Origin: Holtermannia corniformis
Lineage: Eukaryota; Basidiomycota; Tremellomycetes; Holtermanniales
Assembly (NCBI GenBank): GCA_001599935.1
Contig: BCIJ01000024.1
Coordinates: 124,001 to 188,000 of the forward strand
Direction of reading: 5' to 3'
DNA length: 64,000 nt
The notes under the pieces were generated by a model, which made no database searches, had not been told where the DNA came from, and worked only from the letters and a program-made list of their open reading frames with translations. Below are positions 46,601 to 58,215 of this stretch, piece by piece (positions within the stretch are counted from its first letter, which is position 1; each line of letters opens with the position of its first letter). The translations under genes were made by a program, and so were the position numbers.

Positions 46601-47860
46601 CTGGCGTCCCGCTAGACCTGGGCGTCGCCGCCAAGCCACGCTCGTCAAGCTGTGTCATCCGTGAGGTGACAGGCTTTCTAGCTGTATCCAGCTATCCCGA
46701 ATGTCTCCAGCGCAAATGAGCTGCCCTGAGCACTTTCACCAAAGTTGCACGCCGGGCTTGCTTTGTGCGCTTTGGACGGTTCAGAAGAGATGCGTTCGCT
46801 GCAACATCCGACGGCGTGGACCAACAAGTCGGCTTGGCGCAGCTGTCCCGTGTGGCTCAAATGATGAGCTGTAGCAGCAGGAGCCTGACACAGGCAGCTG
46901 TGAGAGCATGCTGGACATGGGCCATTTGCCCCATTTGCAGTCCCGTAGCTAGGATGCGGCTCGACTCGAATGCGCAAGCCTACAGATGGCCTTGTAGCAG
47001 CACAGGGCGAAGGTTGATGATCGCAGAGACGCAGCGTGAAGACAGCTGACCAGCTGCCTTGTGCCGTTTGAAGCGGATCGAACTGACGAGTTCGCTTCGC
47101 CGTTAAAGTGCAAGGATGCGCACCGACAGTTCACCTTACAGCACCTACAGCTGCATGGATTCGTCCTGATGCGAGATATTCACGCGCGAGATTCTCAGCA
47201 CGCGGCTTGGTCATCCATCTGAGAAGATTGGCTCAGCAGCTACATGAAGCTGGCTGATCCTATCCCGATGGATGCCGTAGCGCGTCTTAGTATCGTGCTT
47301 TGCCGCGGAACCTATCCTAAAGCATGCAAATGGTGTGCACGCGCCGTCTGGGTGATCACCTTACCGACAGCAGCTTGAGCTGTGCGCACGCAGACGCGTC
47401 CATTCATCACACCGAATGTGCTGAGTCATCCATCGAGGCGCGTGTCGTATTAGCTGGAGCGAGCTACCCCAACAGACATCAATGGACCCCAACGCACCCT
47501 GTCCCATCTCTACTCCACCCTCCCATCCCAATGCACGTTCCAAAGCAACTCCCACGCCGTGCGGCAGACTCACCAGTAGAAATCCTCATAGAACCGATCG
47601 AAATCCGCCTGGAGCTGCTCAGGCGTCATGAGCTGGCCCTCTGGCGTGTGCCCCGGGTTCTGGTACACGTTCGGAAGCAGGATCGTCTGAGAGAACGGTG
47701 GGCGGATATGTTTCCTGCGCTGGGTCAGCTTGTACGCGACGAGCGGGTGGACGAACCTCGAGCAGCGGTCGCCATGCCTGCACGCGCCAATCTTGAGGTA
47801 GAATGAGCAGTTTACGCGGTCCTGCTCTGTGCCAAAGATGTTTGCTAGATGCGCTGCCAT
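43618..47860 (-). CDS. U2AF1: U2AF small subunit (U2AF35) with a 3.4-kb intron
   Basis: Recognises the AG of the 3' splice site in the U2AF heterodimer. Exons 47860-47757, 47714-47574, 44125-43889 and 43843-43618 give 235 aa; introns are 42, 3448 and 45 nt. Zinc finger 1: [20 protein letters not shown]; then [19 protein letters not shown]. The pseudo-RRM (UHM) begins [20 protein letters not shown] and continues [20 protein letters not shown] and [19 protein letters not shown]; zinc finger 2: [20 protein letters not shown]. The tail is short, Gly-rich and basic, ending RPGGRRY, with little RS content. The long intron splits the Cys codon of DFYCDLTKYG (TG|T), so the restored text is direct evidence for splicing. 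It is the longest intron in the window. Confidence 0.95.
44126..47573 (-). other. long intron (3448 nt) of U2AF35
   Basis: Donor gtgagt after TTC TAC TG; acceptor region atactgacgctcatctcag. Phase 2. No gene seen. The 17-nt word at 44948-44964 recurs exactly in the SEC17 long intron at 50018-50034. Confidence 0.87.
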
Positions 47861-48178
47861 TGTGAGGGAGTGAGTTGCGGCTTGTTTGGTGCGTGGATGG
47901 TGAAGGCCGTTAACAGGCTGTAGAGGGGGTTTCGACCTCCCGGAGTTATGGTAACGCCGGGAAGAAGCGGGGTTAGCTGGGCTGGTCGGTGGCAACGCAG
48001 CATCCAGGGAGATCGTGTACGAAGGAGAGCAGCACCAGGGAAGAGTATAGCGTCACTGGATCAGCACAAGCACAGCCTCGTCCAACCACCACTGCTGCCA
48101 CGGAGCTCAACCCCACCCCAGACATCCACCGTCAGTCCAACCTCTCGCTACGCATGACATCACTCACTCACCCTGCAG
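47861..48178. promoter_or_regulatory. divergent promoter between U2AF35 and SEC17
   Basis: 318 bp between two start codons pointing apart. An AG (ctcaccctgcag) stands immediately before the SEC17 ATG, so a 5' UTR intron in SEC17 is possible. No coding exon seen. Confidence 0.5.
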
Positions 48179-51100
48179 ATGTCCCAAGCGGACCAAACGC
48201 TCGCAAAGGCCGAGAAGCGCGCAAACGCCTCATCAGGCTGGTTCTCATCCAGCACGACAAAGTATGAAGAGGCCGGCGACCTGTTTGCGCGCGCAGCCAA
48301 CGCGTACAAGATCGAGCAAAAGTGGAGGGAGAGCGGCGCTGCGTTTGAACGGTGCGTCGAGCGAAAGCGAGAGACCGCGCAGCGGTATTGCCTAGATACC
48401 GCGGTATCGAAGCGGCTCCCAGCTGCGGTCATGGACTGCGACGGGTGCTCATGCTGATGGATGCAGGGAAGCAGCGTGCAGGCTGCAAGCCAACGAGCAA
48501 AACGAAGCCATGAATGCATATCACAACGCCGCAAAGAGCTACAAAAAGTCTGATCCAGAGGGTCAGTCTTGTCCTCTGCCTCCTTTGTCCTATAACTCTT
48601 TCCGGACAGACCAACGCTGACGCAACACACAGCCGCCGTCTCGGCGCTGCATCAAGCAATCAAGCTTCTCATCCAGGCAGGCAACTTTCGCCAAGCGGCC
48701 GACCGCGAAAAGGAGGTACGTAGTGCACAGTCCGTGCGGAGCGTTAGAGTTTGGGCTGGGTTCGAGAGTGGCGATGCGAGCTCGAAGAATCCGGCGTAAA
48801 GCTCTGTTTGGGCCTTGCTCAAGACAAAGCTTTGCGCATCGTTGGACGAGGCGTGACACTACTGTGCTGCTTGTAATCAGAGTTTGGCGGATCCGAGCAC
48901 GAGCTGAGTACAGCTTGAGGTCATGCTCGAGACTTGAGCATGGCGAGCCGAGCTCACGATCAAGCTCTGCGCTGAGGCAGTTGAACACTGATGCAAGTCG
49001 GTATGCTACGTTGCACTCGTTAGTGCGTCAGTTCGTTGCCCACAAGTAACCGTTGTACTTGTGCTCGATTCTCGCGAGCGCGATCGCGGTCACGCATAGG
49101 TTGCACCTCTAGCTTCGCCCGACCAGTCGGTGTCGCGGTACAAGTAGACGACCATCGAAGCGGTGGTGACTGAGCTGGTGTTGATTGTCTCACAGTCGGG
49201 CTCATCAGAGCGCGGCGCATGGACTCTAATCTAGCTTGACGGTTCTGCTGTTTGATCTTGCCGTTTTGACTTGACGTATCGATGGTGTTGGAGGTTGATG
49301 TTGGAACATTGCGGCGCCGGTTGGCGATTCCAGTGCATAGAGTCTGGTCCAACACTCGAGTCGTGCCACCCAAGCCCCTAAACCTGCGATTTAGCAGCGA
49401 TCCTCGCGCGAGCTGTGTCATTGATTTCAAAGTGCTCAAAGATACTTGAGCACAGTTGAAGTCGTCCGATAGCTCTGTCTTGGACAGCTGGCGAAATCTC
49501 AGTCGGCATCGAAAGGGTCCTGCCCGGACTCCTGATTCCCCCGTGCTTCGAGTAACGGAAGCGCAACCGGAGTCATCGACAGTTCTTCTTTCGCGGAGCA
49601 CGACACTGGTCATATTCGCCCTGCAAGGTCCTACCGGGCCTGATCTTGTGCTTGGAAGCCAAGAGCCAGCTTTTGGAAGCGATGGCCATGCATCCAGGCT
49701 CTCACTGGGCTTGGGTGCATCAAGCAGAGCTGGGTAGTCTACTAAATTCCTTGGGTAGGGTTTAGACTTGGCCGTCCGGGGCCATGGCTATGCACATGTA
49801 GCGCGCCATCCAGGAATTCGAGTGATCTGAGCGTGAAATGTGGAGTTGCGGCCTTGCCTTGCGAGGAGGATACGTTGTATCCGCCTCGCAAGGCAACTCA
49901 GCTCGACCCGGCATCCCAAGAGGCTCAAGTCTTAAATATCTTATCAACGTGCCAGGCTTAGCTTGGCATGGGTCACCCTGCTAGTGTGCACCAGTCTTCG
50001 GGGCTTGAGGATGAGTGTATAGCTGGCAAGGGAGCGCTGTCTTGCTCGGACTGCTCGGACCTCGGACAGTACGAGTGTCGATCTTCACGACTTGCGCTTC
50101 GGCAGTGTCTGGAGAGGATATGAAGCAGAACTGAAGCGATGTATCCACACACCACGCGTGGTGGAGGGTCTCTAGCCCAGTTCTTCGGCTCTGTCTGAAG
50201 ATCGGCAGTGTTCAGAGCGCAGGCAGGTATGAACTGCTCGGTGATGTACGATCAACTCCGACTTGAAGCCCTTTTGGGTGGTCAGCTCTAGCTCGATGTG
50301 CTCGTGATCCTTTGTGCCAAGTAACTGTTGGTAGACCATGACGGGTCTGCAATGCGGGTCGGGACTGCCTGAGTACCGGATACTCGCGTGCTCGTCTTCA
50401 CAAAGCACAATGGGGTCCAACGTGGCATGGGGCCAGCACGTCCTGTCAGTCTTGGCAGCAGCTGGCGGGGCTAGTCGATTACCTAGTATGCTCTGGCTGT
50501 ATCCAGAGCACACTGTGGTGATTGGATCTAGCTCGTCGCTGCCGGCCTCGTACTTGCCCGAGCTGCCGTCTGCCGTACTACACACTAGCCCATATATCTC
50601 CATCCTCGCAAAAATCACCCATTCCATATTGGAGAGCCGTACTGACCTCTGCCAGATCGCACAAATCTACGCCGCCGACGGACTCAACATCACCAATGCG
50701 CGTGACAGCTATGAGCGTGCTGGCGACTGGTACAAGCAGGAGGACGCGAATGCGTGAGTGCAGTTTCCTTGCCGGTCGTTTTGCGTGTTCGTTCACGTCC
50801 TTGTCGCTGTGATACGCGGGTGTACCGCGTAGTGTCTTCAGACAAGTCGTCTACTTTCGGACCTAAACCCCGCTCAGCGGCACGCGATGTACCCGCGGAT
50901 CTATCTTAGATATCGGCAGGATCGAGGCGTCAATTGTGGCACTGCGCCCGTCATAGCCATGCGTTTCGCAAGCTTGACGTGGCATTCGTCAGGCGTCAGC
51001 TGTCTTCGTCGCGTGTCACGACTAGCGGCGCTAGGTATATGCCAGTTCCGTTGCTACGAGAGCAGCGCTACTGGTACATATTCAGCGCTTTGGTCAAGTG

Positions 51101-52511
51101 AGCTCGCCGGACAGCTCGGTGATCGTCTCTACGCTCGTGCGGGTTGAGACTGTCGATAACTTTGATTTTCGCCAGTGAGCAACAGGCGAACTGAGCGGAT
51201 ATCGCGCGATGATGCCATCATCGACGGTCAGTGCATTTTGGCGAATAGTGGCCTGCACAGCTCTCTGTCGATCTGCTTGAGTCGATCTGCTGCATTGAGT
51301 CGAAGCTCGCATGAGCAGCATTGTCCTCGCAGAGCCTGAGGGATGACACTCGATCTCATGATTTCTTTGGAGCCAGCAAACGACCTTGCCATTGGTGCTG
51401 AGCTCCTGGCAATTCAAAGGAACTGGAGAGGATATGCGGTTCTTGATTGTGGCTCTGCGTCGTGACCATGCCGCGCATTTGCACGTTTCATCAAACTAGA
51501 ACGTACTGCACGCCTGCCTGGGCGAGGTCTAAACAAATCACTGCTGTAAACATCATCCTCGGCAGTGTGCAGATGCACTCGGCGCGAATGGCCAGTGTCA
51601 ATGATTCGTAGCTTATGGGCCGCGGGATTGCGCGCGCATCTATAGGCGCTGTCTTGTGTTCGTGGTCGTCTGCGGAGGTTCGGACGAACGTGCCATTATC
51701 GCACCACGCCAAGTGTGCCCCGGCATCGGCGCAGTCGAACATGGTGGTTTCCTGGCTGCGCGTGTTGCTGATGTAAGTGTGTTACATGACCTGTAGTGGT
51801 GTTGCCCAGACCAAAACCACTTTGGTTCAGGTGTGACATACAATGCAGGTGGGATGACCTCAGATTCGCGACACCTTGAGCTTCAGTACCGCCCTCGTCG
51901 ACCACACTTTGCTTCTCTTCAAGCTGACATTGCTAACACTCCACCCAGTACTGCCAACCAATGCTACCAGCTCGCCGCCGAGCTTTCCGCCGACCTCGCC
52001 GACTTTCCAAAGGCGATTGCGCTCTACGAGACGGTGGCCGACTGGTCGCTCACGAGCGCGTTGACAAAGTACAGCGTCAAGGAGTACTGGCTTCGTGCTG
52101 CGCTGTGCTCGATGGCCATGGGGGTGAGTGCGGTTCGGTGAACGAGTGTCAAAGTATGCGTCGCGCACGATTGTTGGCATGTCTGTCCTAGCCACATAGG
52201 CTTACAATTGGCGAACATCGTGCGAGACACCAGACTGATGACGACAACGATCAATATACTAACTATCTCAGGACCTGGTTACCACCGCGCGGCTACTGCA
52301 CCAGTTTGGTCAGAAAGACGTTACGTTCCCCTCGACGCGCGAAGCCAAGTTTGCCCAGGCGGTCATGGACGCGTGCGAGCAGGGCGACGTCGAGCAGTTC
52401 CAGATTGCCGTCGGAGGCTACGATGCCGTGACCAAGCTCGACAACTGGAAGACGGGTGTGCTGCTGCGGATCAAGAAGGGACTCGAGGAGGAGGAGGGTG
52501 GGTTGACATAG
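48179..52511 (+). CDS. SEC17: Sec17 / alpha-SNAP with two long introns
   Basis: Adaptor that recruits the NSF/Sec18 ATPase to SNARE complexes for disassembly. Exons 48179-48351, 48467-48561, 48633-48715, 50656-50753, 51949-52123 and 52272-52511 give 287 aa, the family's usual size. Introns are 115, 71, 1940, 1195 and 148 nt; none is of the 45-nt class. Sequence: AKAEKRANASSGWFSSSTTK, YEEAGDLFARAANAYKIEQK, EAACRLQANEQNEAMNAYHN, AVSALHQAIKLLIQAGNFRQ, IAQIYAADGLNITNARDSYE, ATANQCYQLAAELSADLADF, YSVKEYWLRAALCSMAMG, and the C-terminal helices ending LRIKKGLEEEEGG. The TPR-like helical repeats and the GWF-SS loop used for membrane contact are visible. The C-terminal acidic/hydrophobic end that stimulates NSF is present but ends GGLT. 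Confidence 0.94.
48716..50655 (+). other. long intron (1940 nt) of SEC17
   Basis: Donor gtacgt after GAA AAG GAG; acceptor region cgtactgacctctgccag. Phase 0. It contains the 49852-49894 hairpin and no recognised gene. Confidence 0.85.
49852..49894. repeat. near-perfect 20-bp inverted repeat (hairpin)
   Basis: Left arm 49852-49871 and right arm 49875-49894 are reverse complements with a single mismatch, separated by a 3-nt loop (GTT). The stem is GC-rich in its outer part (TTGCCTTGCGAGG). It lies inside the SEC17 1940-nt intron and could be a transposon remnant, a small-RNA hairpin or a structural element. Confidence 0.8.
50754..51948 (+). other. long intron (1195 nt) of SEC17
   Basis: Donor gtgagt after GCG AAT GC; acceptor region gctaacactccacccag. 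Phase 2. No gene recognised inside. Confidence 0.85.
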
Positions 52512-52946
52512 CGTGCTCGCTCCGTGAGAGGGATGTTGTACTGGTATGAATCGAAGACTTGACCTGCGTGCCTACGTGTGACGGTGGTAGGCGCGTGATT
52601 TTCCGGCGCGTCGGTTCGTGCTCGACTTGCTCTGTGCACTGGCCTGTTCAAGCTCAAGGGTAGGTAGAGCCCACGGCGAGCTCTGGCAGCGAGCACAGGT
52701 TGTCATCACACACACGACATCAGCACAGGTGTTGGCAACACCAAAGGCTTCACAGGCAGCTGCCGACGACGACCAAGTTTCACGACCACGAGCTTGCCTC
52801 CTTTCACCGCTCGTTACCGCCTCGACGCACGACCTCGCATCACACTCGCATCGATCATCTCCTCTCCGTCCTCGATCCCCTTCCTTGTACCTCCTGGGCT
52901 ACTCCCGAGTCATACCTGGCCGGCGTCTTCCATGCAGCGGTGAACG
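52512..52946. other. intergenic region between SEC17 and CHS3
   Basis: 435 bp in tandem orientation. The part before the CHS3 start is CT-rich (about 52795-52900), like other promoters in this window. No exon or RNA gene seen. Confidence 0.5.
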
Positions 52947-55900
52947 ATGCCCGTGCCGCACGCCGAACACCTCTTGCCGCTGCCGACTACCGGGCCTCTG
53001 CCAACGCGCACCGGTCCGACTCTGCGCAGAGGCAAGACGCTCACTCGGCCCGAGCGTCAACCCGCTCCTGTCCCTCTCATCACCCCTCCCGCGCCGTCGA
53101 CGTTTACCCAGGCGCCGCTGCCCGGTCACGCAGGCTGGGACTGGTGGGTCATCTGGAGCTATGCGACAACGTTCTGGGCCCCTCCGTTTGTCCTCAAGGC
53201 ATTCGGGATCAAGGACAAGCAGAGTCGACAGGCATGGCGCGAAAAGTTTACCCTGTGTTGGATCGCGTTGATGATGGGTGCCGTAGTCGGCTTTGTCACA
53301 ATGGGCTTGAACCGAGCGCTGTGTCCGAGCGATCAACTGAACCAGAGCGTCTACAGTCGAGTTGGCTCACAAGAGTGTGAGTGCCAACAGCTAGGATGGG
53401 GGGAAACGGCTGACATTACGCAGTAACGCTCGGTGTGGCCGGCTGGCAGTTCAACATTTCAACTTCGCTCACACAAGCCGATGTCGACTTTTATAGCATC
53501 TCCAAGCGGATGCCTGGACAAGACATCACCAACCTGTTCGAGCGATCACTTTCGTCCTATCCGTCTTGTAGCGGGTTCACCGCCCGCTTTGCTACCACGC
53601 CGCTGTGCGCTTCGTCCAAAGTCAACGGCGTGGCCGAAACGGGCACCTTGCAGGCTTGTCCGCTCGACTCGCTGGGCGAAGCGACCTTCAATGCGCTCCG
53701 GATACAGAATACCACAATCGTCACGGGCTATTCCTGGGATCAAGTCGCGGCACTGCCAGCGTACATGGTCATCGACGGCCACGTACTCAACATGTCGCCC
53801 TATCTATCTGCCAACCCAACACCCATCGCCGGTGACTCGGTCGACCTCACCATTCGGCTGGCATTGAACCAAACTGCCGACTCGGGTAGAGATGCAACGA
53901 GGTTGTTCCACAACCGCGCAGAGTCCCAAGCGGCCGTCGAATGCCTCGTGGATCGTTACCGCGCCGGCCGGATCGACAAAATCACCCCGGGATGCTTTGT
54001 CGCCAGCTTGCTCCTCTACACCTCGCTCGTCGTCATCCTCGCCGTCGTTCTCGTCCGCTTCGCAATGGCTTGTGTCTTTAGCTGGTTCATGAGTGCCAAA
54101 CTCGTGCTGCCGCCAAAGAATCTCGATCGCCGTGGGATCAGTCCGGCTGTCATGCCCGAGGGCGCAAATGTATCTGTCAACAATCAGACGGGGACAGCGC
54201 CCTGGGCGGCCGGCAGTAAGAAGAATCGGACGTTGCAAAAGGCTAACGGAGGCCTCAAGCCTGATCCTTCGTCCGCTTCGCTCGCAACCGCATCGACGCA
54301 CGGCAGCAAGACGCCAGAACCGACAATGTCATTATCGCGGATTGGCGCAGAGCTGTTCGCAGTCTGTCTCGTCACTTGTTATTCCGAAGGCGAGGACAGT
54401 ATCCGGACGACGGTCGAGTCGATTGCGGCGACGAATTACTCGGACCAGCGCAAGCTCTTGTTCATTGTCTGTGATGGCATGATCACGGGTGCGGGCGAAA
54501 AGCAGTCAACACCGGACATTTGCGTGGGGATGCTTGATGCAGACCCGCGGTTCGGGAACCCGATGCCAATGGGCTATATCGCCGTTGGGTCGGGTGCAAA
54601 GCGTGAGAACAGGGCCATGGTCTACGCTGGGCATTACGGTCAGTCTTGACTGCCTGCCATCACCGCATCTAACACCTGCAGTCACCAAGCGCGGCCATCG
54701 AACCCCAACCATAGTCGTCGTCAAATGCGGCATGCCGTCAGAAGCCAAAGACAAGAAACCAGGCAACCGTGGCAAACGCGACTCGCAGCTCGTGCTCATG
54801 CACTTTTTCTCTCGCGTGACGTACAATGACCGGATGAGTCCGCTCGATTTCGACATGTTTCGCAAGATTCAGACGTTGATGGGTGTCACGCCCGACTTTT
54901 TCGAGGTCTGCTTGATGGTACGTGCCCGATTGAGCCGTTCAACCGGCTGACGAGTCCAGGTCGACGCCGATACGAAGATCTATCCGGATTCGCTAAAACA
55001 CCTCGTCAACTGCATGCACCACGACAACTCGATCATGGGCGTGTGCGGCGAGACTCGGATTGCCAACAAGCGCCAGTCGTGGGTCACGGCAATCCAAGTG
55101 TACGAATACTTCATCTCGCATCATCTCGCCAAGGCGTTCGAGTCGGTCTTTGGCGGTGTCACCTGTCTACCCGGCTGTTTCTCAATGTACCGGCTCAAAG
55201 CGCGCAAGGACTTTGACAACGATTGGGTGCCCGTTCTCGTCAAACCTGAAATCGTGCGGGAATACGCCCAGTCGGACGTGGTGACGCTGCATCAGAAGAA
55301 TCTGCTGTTACTTGGCGAGGATCGGTTCTTGACGACATTGATGCTCCGCACGTTTCCCCGCCGCAAGATGATGTTCTGTCCTCAAGCGCGCTGTAGAACC
55401 GTCGCGCCCGATACGTTCAGCGTGCTCCTGTCTCAGCGCCGGCGCTGGATCAACTCGACAATCCACAACCTCATGGAACTCGTCCGTGTCCGCAACCTGT
55501 GCGGCACCTTCTGCTTCTCCATGCAGTTTGTCGTCTTCATGGACCTCGTCGGCACCGTCGTCTTGCCCGTCGCCATCAGCTTGACAATGGCCTTGATCGT
55601 CAACAGCATCATCACTCCGCCAAAGGCATTCCAAGAGGCGATTCCCCTGCTGCTGCTCGCGGCCGTGCTGGGTCTGCCCGGCCTGTTGATCCTGATCACA
55701 ACGCGCAAGGTCATCTACGTCGCTTGGATGTTCATCTACCTGCTCGCCTTGCCGATCTGGAACTTTGTTCTCCCGGTGTACGCCTTCTGGCACTTTGACG
55801 ACTTTTCTTGGGGTGAGACGAGGTGAGTCTTACGAGTAGCTGTGGGTTGTACTGATCGAGACAGGCGCGTCGAGGGCGAGCTCAAGTCAACGGCGCACGA

Positions 55901-56684
55901 TGACAAGACGGCCGTCTTTGACGGTACGACGATCCCGCTTCGCCGCTGGGAAGACTGGGAGCGTTCCCGACTCAAAAAGCTCAAGCGCGAGGAGAAGCGT
56001 CGGAGGCAATTCGAGCGTCAATTCGGTAACGGCGGCTTTCATATGGACGATGCGAGCGACGGTCACGGTGGCGGCTTGTACCCGAACCGCGGCTGGGTTA
56101 GGAGCGAGTACGAAGGCAGTGATACGACCTCGGTCTTTTCGTCCGAGGACGACGTGTGGGGCGCAGACGTCGGGGCGGTGAGTACACATCTACGAAAGTG
56201 GACTCGGCTGACAACGCAGTACAACGAAAACGGCCGCGAATTCCCACCTGCACCCATGGCGCTCTTGCCTGACAACCTGACAGCGAGCGCACCAACACTG
56301 GGCAAGGCCGAGATGGAAGCCATGCTCGACGCTGGCTTTGACGATCTGCCATCGGTCGGCTATCGTCCACAACAGCAACAATATTCTCCCTCACCTCTCC
56401 AATCCCAATCTGCAACGCGGCAACCCCTCCCCCGCTTCCAACTCTCCGATGCCATGCCCTCGCGTCCGCCGCCGGCCTCTTATACCCCCCTTGACTCACC
56501 CAACCGACCGCACACGCCCGGCAGCGGCGGCAGCCACTCTTCTGCTGTTGAATCGCGGCCCAGCGGTGCCGGTCACGCCAAAAAGCGATCTGGCGGCGCA
56601 ACAGCCGACCGCTATGGCCCACTCGGCCCACTAATCGACGAGAACCAACCCCCGCCACGGAAACCACCAAATGGCCGGTTCTGA
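52947..56684 (+). CDS. CHS3: class IV chitin synthase (Chs3 type)
   Basis: Membrane glycosyltransferase polymerising GlcNAc from UDP-GlcNAc into cell-wall chitin. Exons 52947-53376, 53424-54638, 54682-54917, 54960-55822, 55865-56177 and 56220-56684 give 1173 aa; all introns are 42-47 nt. N-terminal membrane helices flank [16 protein letters not shown]; a large lumenal/extracellular loop follows, then a membrane helix ([20 protein letters not shown]). The catalytic domain has [93 protein letters not shown] and the product motif [17 protein letters not shown]-terminal helices and a long charged, Pro-rich cytosolic tail follow. The [21 protein letters not shown] block is diagnostic of class IV, which depends on Chs4/Chs7-type partners. 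The start is the first ATG of the frame after a stop. Confidence 0.96.
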
Positions 56685-57004
56685 TCGTCTTTGCATTCTT
56701 TTTGGCCGCACCGTTGTCATCTCCTACGTATCTCGCATCAGCATTCCTACCCACTAAGGATTCCCAAACGGGCCCAGTCCATCACTCGCTTGCAGTAGAG
56801 TGCCCAAGCAACATAGACTATCGATGCATGGTGATCCCATGCGCATCGGCGGCCGTGGTACCGAACATGGTCCGTTGGGCCAGTTTGCAAGCTGATTGAC
56901 ATTTTGGCCGCTCGCTGACATTCTCTGTTTGTGCGCTGGATGGAATGTAGGGCGCTTGCGGTTCATAACAGCAGCGCACCGTCTTGATCTGCAACTCAAC
57001 AGCC
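56685..57004. other. intergenic region between CHS3 and the secreted orphan
   Basis: 320 bp, tandem orientation, holding the CHS3 terminator and the next promoter. Nothing else recognised. Confidence 0.5.
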
Positions 57005-58123
57005 ATGGTTTACTTTAGGAACGTCATCACTGTCCTCTTGCTCGTCGCCGCCAGTGCCAATGCTCTTGCTGTCGAGTCAGAAGCCACGCCAACCTCGGAC
57101 TCTGGGGCTCACGATGCGAGCCCTATACTACGCACCAATGCAGAGCGCATGGCGAATGGACTCGGGCCACTAGCACCCACCAAGCGCCAGACAGGTCAGC
57201 CTTCTGCTGTATGATCGAACAGAGACTGACCTTCGCAGCGGTAAAGCGCCAGAACTCGCCACAAGCGGCCACCTTCCTGCAGCGTCAGCGCCAATACCTC
57301 GTCAAGGTCGCCAACCCGATCAATAACGATGTGCTCGGCTATATCAGTTCGCCGGAAGAGGACACGGGCTTGTGCGCTTGACATTCGCGTGAACCGGCAC
57401 GGGCTGATACGCTGCATAGAATCTCCATCGTCGGCGACATTGCTCTGTCTCTCAAGCTGGCCTTCAAGCCGTCGTCAAAGCCCTTTGATATCACCCCTGT
57501 AAGCTTGTATTTCCACGAAGGGAATCTTGCTGATGATATAGGCGAACCGCGATGCGTTCCCGTCGTCGTCCTTCGGAGGGCGGTTTCCCCTCCTGGGCGC
57601 CATCTTTGGCGCACGCGGCGGCAGTCGCTCTGGTGGCACCGGGTACGTAGCTCCAGCCTTGAAACTGAGCAGGACGTTGACTCGAACAGGCTCGCAACTC
57701 TCGGCCTTTTGGCGCCTCAAGACCCAAACGGCACAACAGACGCAGTGACCGGCCTGCTCGTCAACGTCCCTAACGTCTATTCGCTTTTGAACGGGGAAAC
57801 ATCAAACTCGGCACAATCTACCATCTGGACGTTCCATGCGCGCTCAAACAGGTTGCTTGCGCACTACGTCGACCGTAATGGCGGTGCGTAGCCTCCACAA
57901 CATCTTCAAAGATGTGGCTGACATCACCGCGCAGAGTCCGTACCGACTTATTTCGTGACGGGAGCGGGCCCGTGCGAGCACACAATCTGCCTCGTCGTCA
58001 GTGTCAATGCGTTCCAGGACGAGTTTGGCCAGCAAGCACAAGAAGTCGTGCGTGCCCGTTGTCGTTCTGGTCTGGCTGGGCTGACAACCGTAGATTCTCG
58101 TGGCTGCCACTGTTGACATCTAA
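57005..58123 (+). CDS. secreted orphan protein, 279 aa
   Basis: Seven exons: 57005-57194, 57239-57371, 57420-57498, 57542-57642, 57690-57883, 57935-58047 and 58094-58123, introns 43-51 nt. The start MVYFRNVITVLLLVAASANA is a signal peptide, followed by a Ser/Thr/Ala stretch and a dibasic PTKRQ / AVKRQ pair that could be a Kex2-type propeptide cleavage site. The mature part has YLVKVANPINNDVLGYISSP, SSFGGRFPLLGAIFGARGGS, LLVNVPNVYSLLNGE, QSTIWTFHARSNRLLAHYVD (resembling the W-x(n)-LTA-x-WVN pattern of fungal cell-surface proteins) and TGAGPCEHTICLVVSVNAFQ, ending VILVAATVDI. It is probably extracellular or wall-associated. I do not recognise a named family; enzymatic activity is not suggested. 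Confidence 0.75.
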
Positions 58124-58215
58124 GACATTCTCTCTGCACTGTGACGTCTTCGGTTTTGCTCTCTCACCCTTGTCATGTCATGCATTCGTACAGTAATCAG
58201 AAAGCACAGTCGCGG

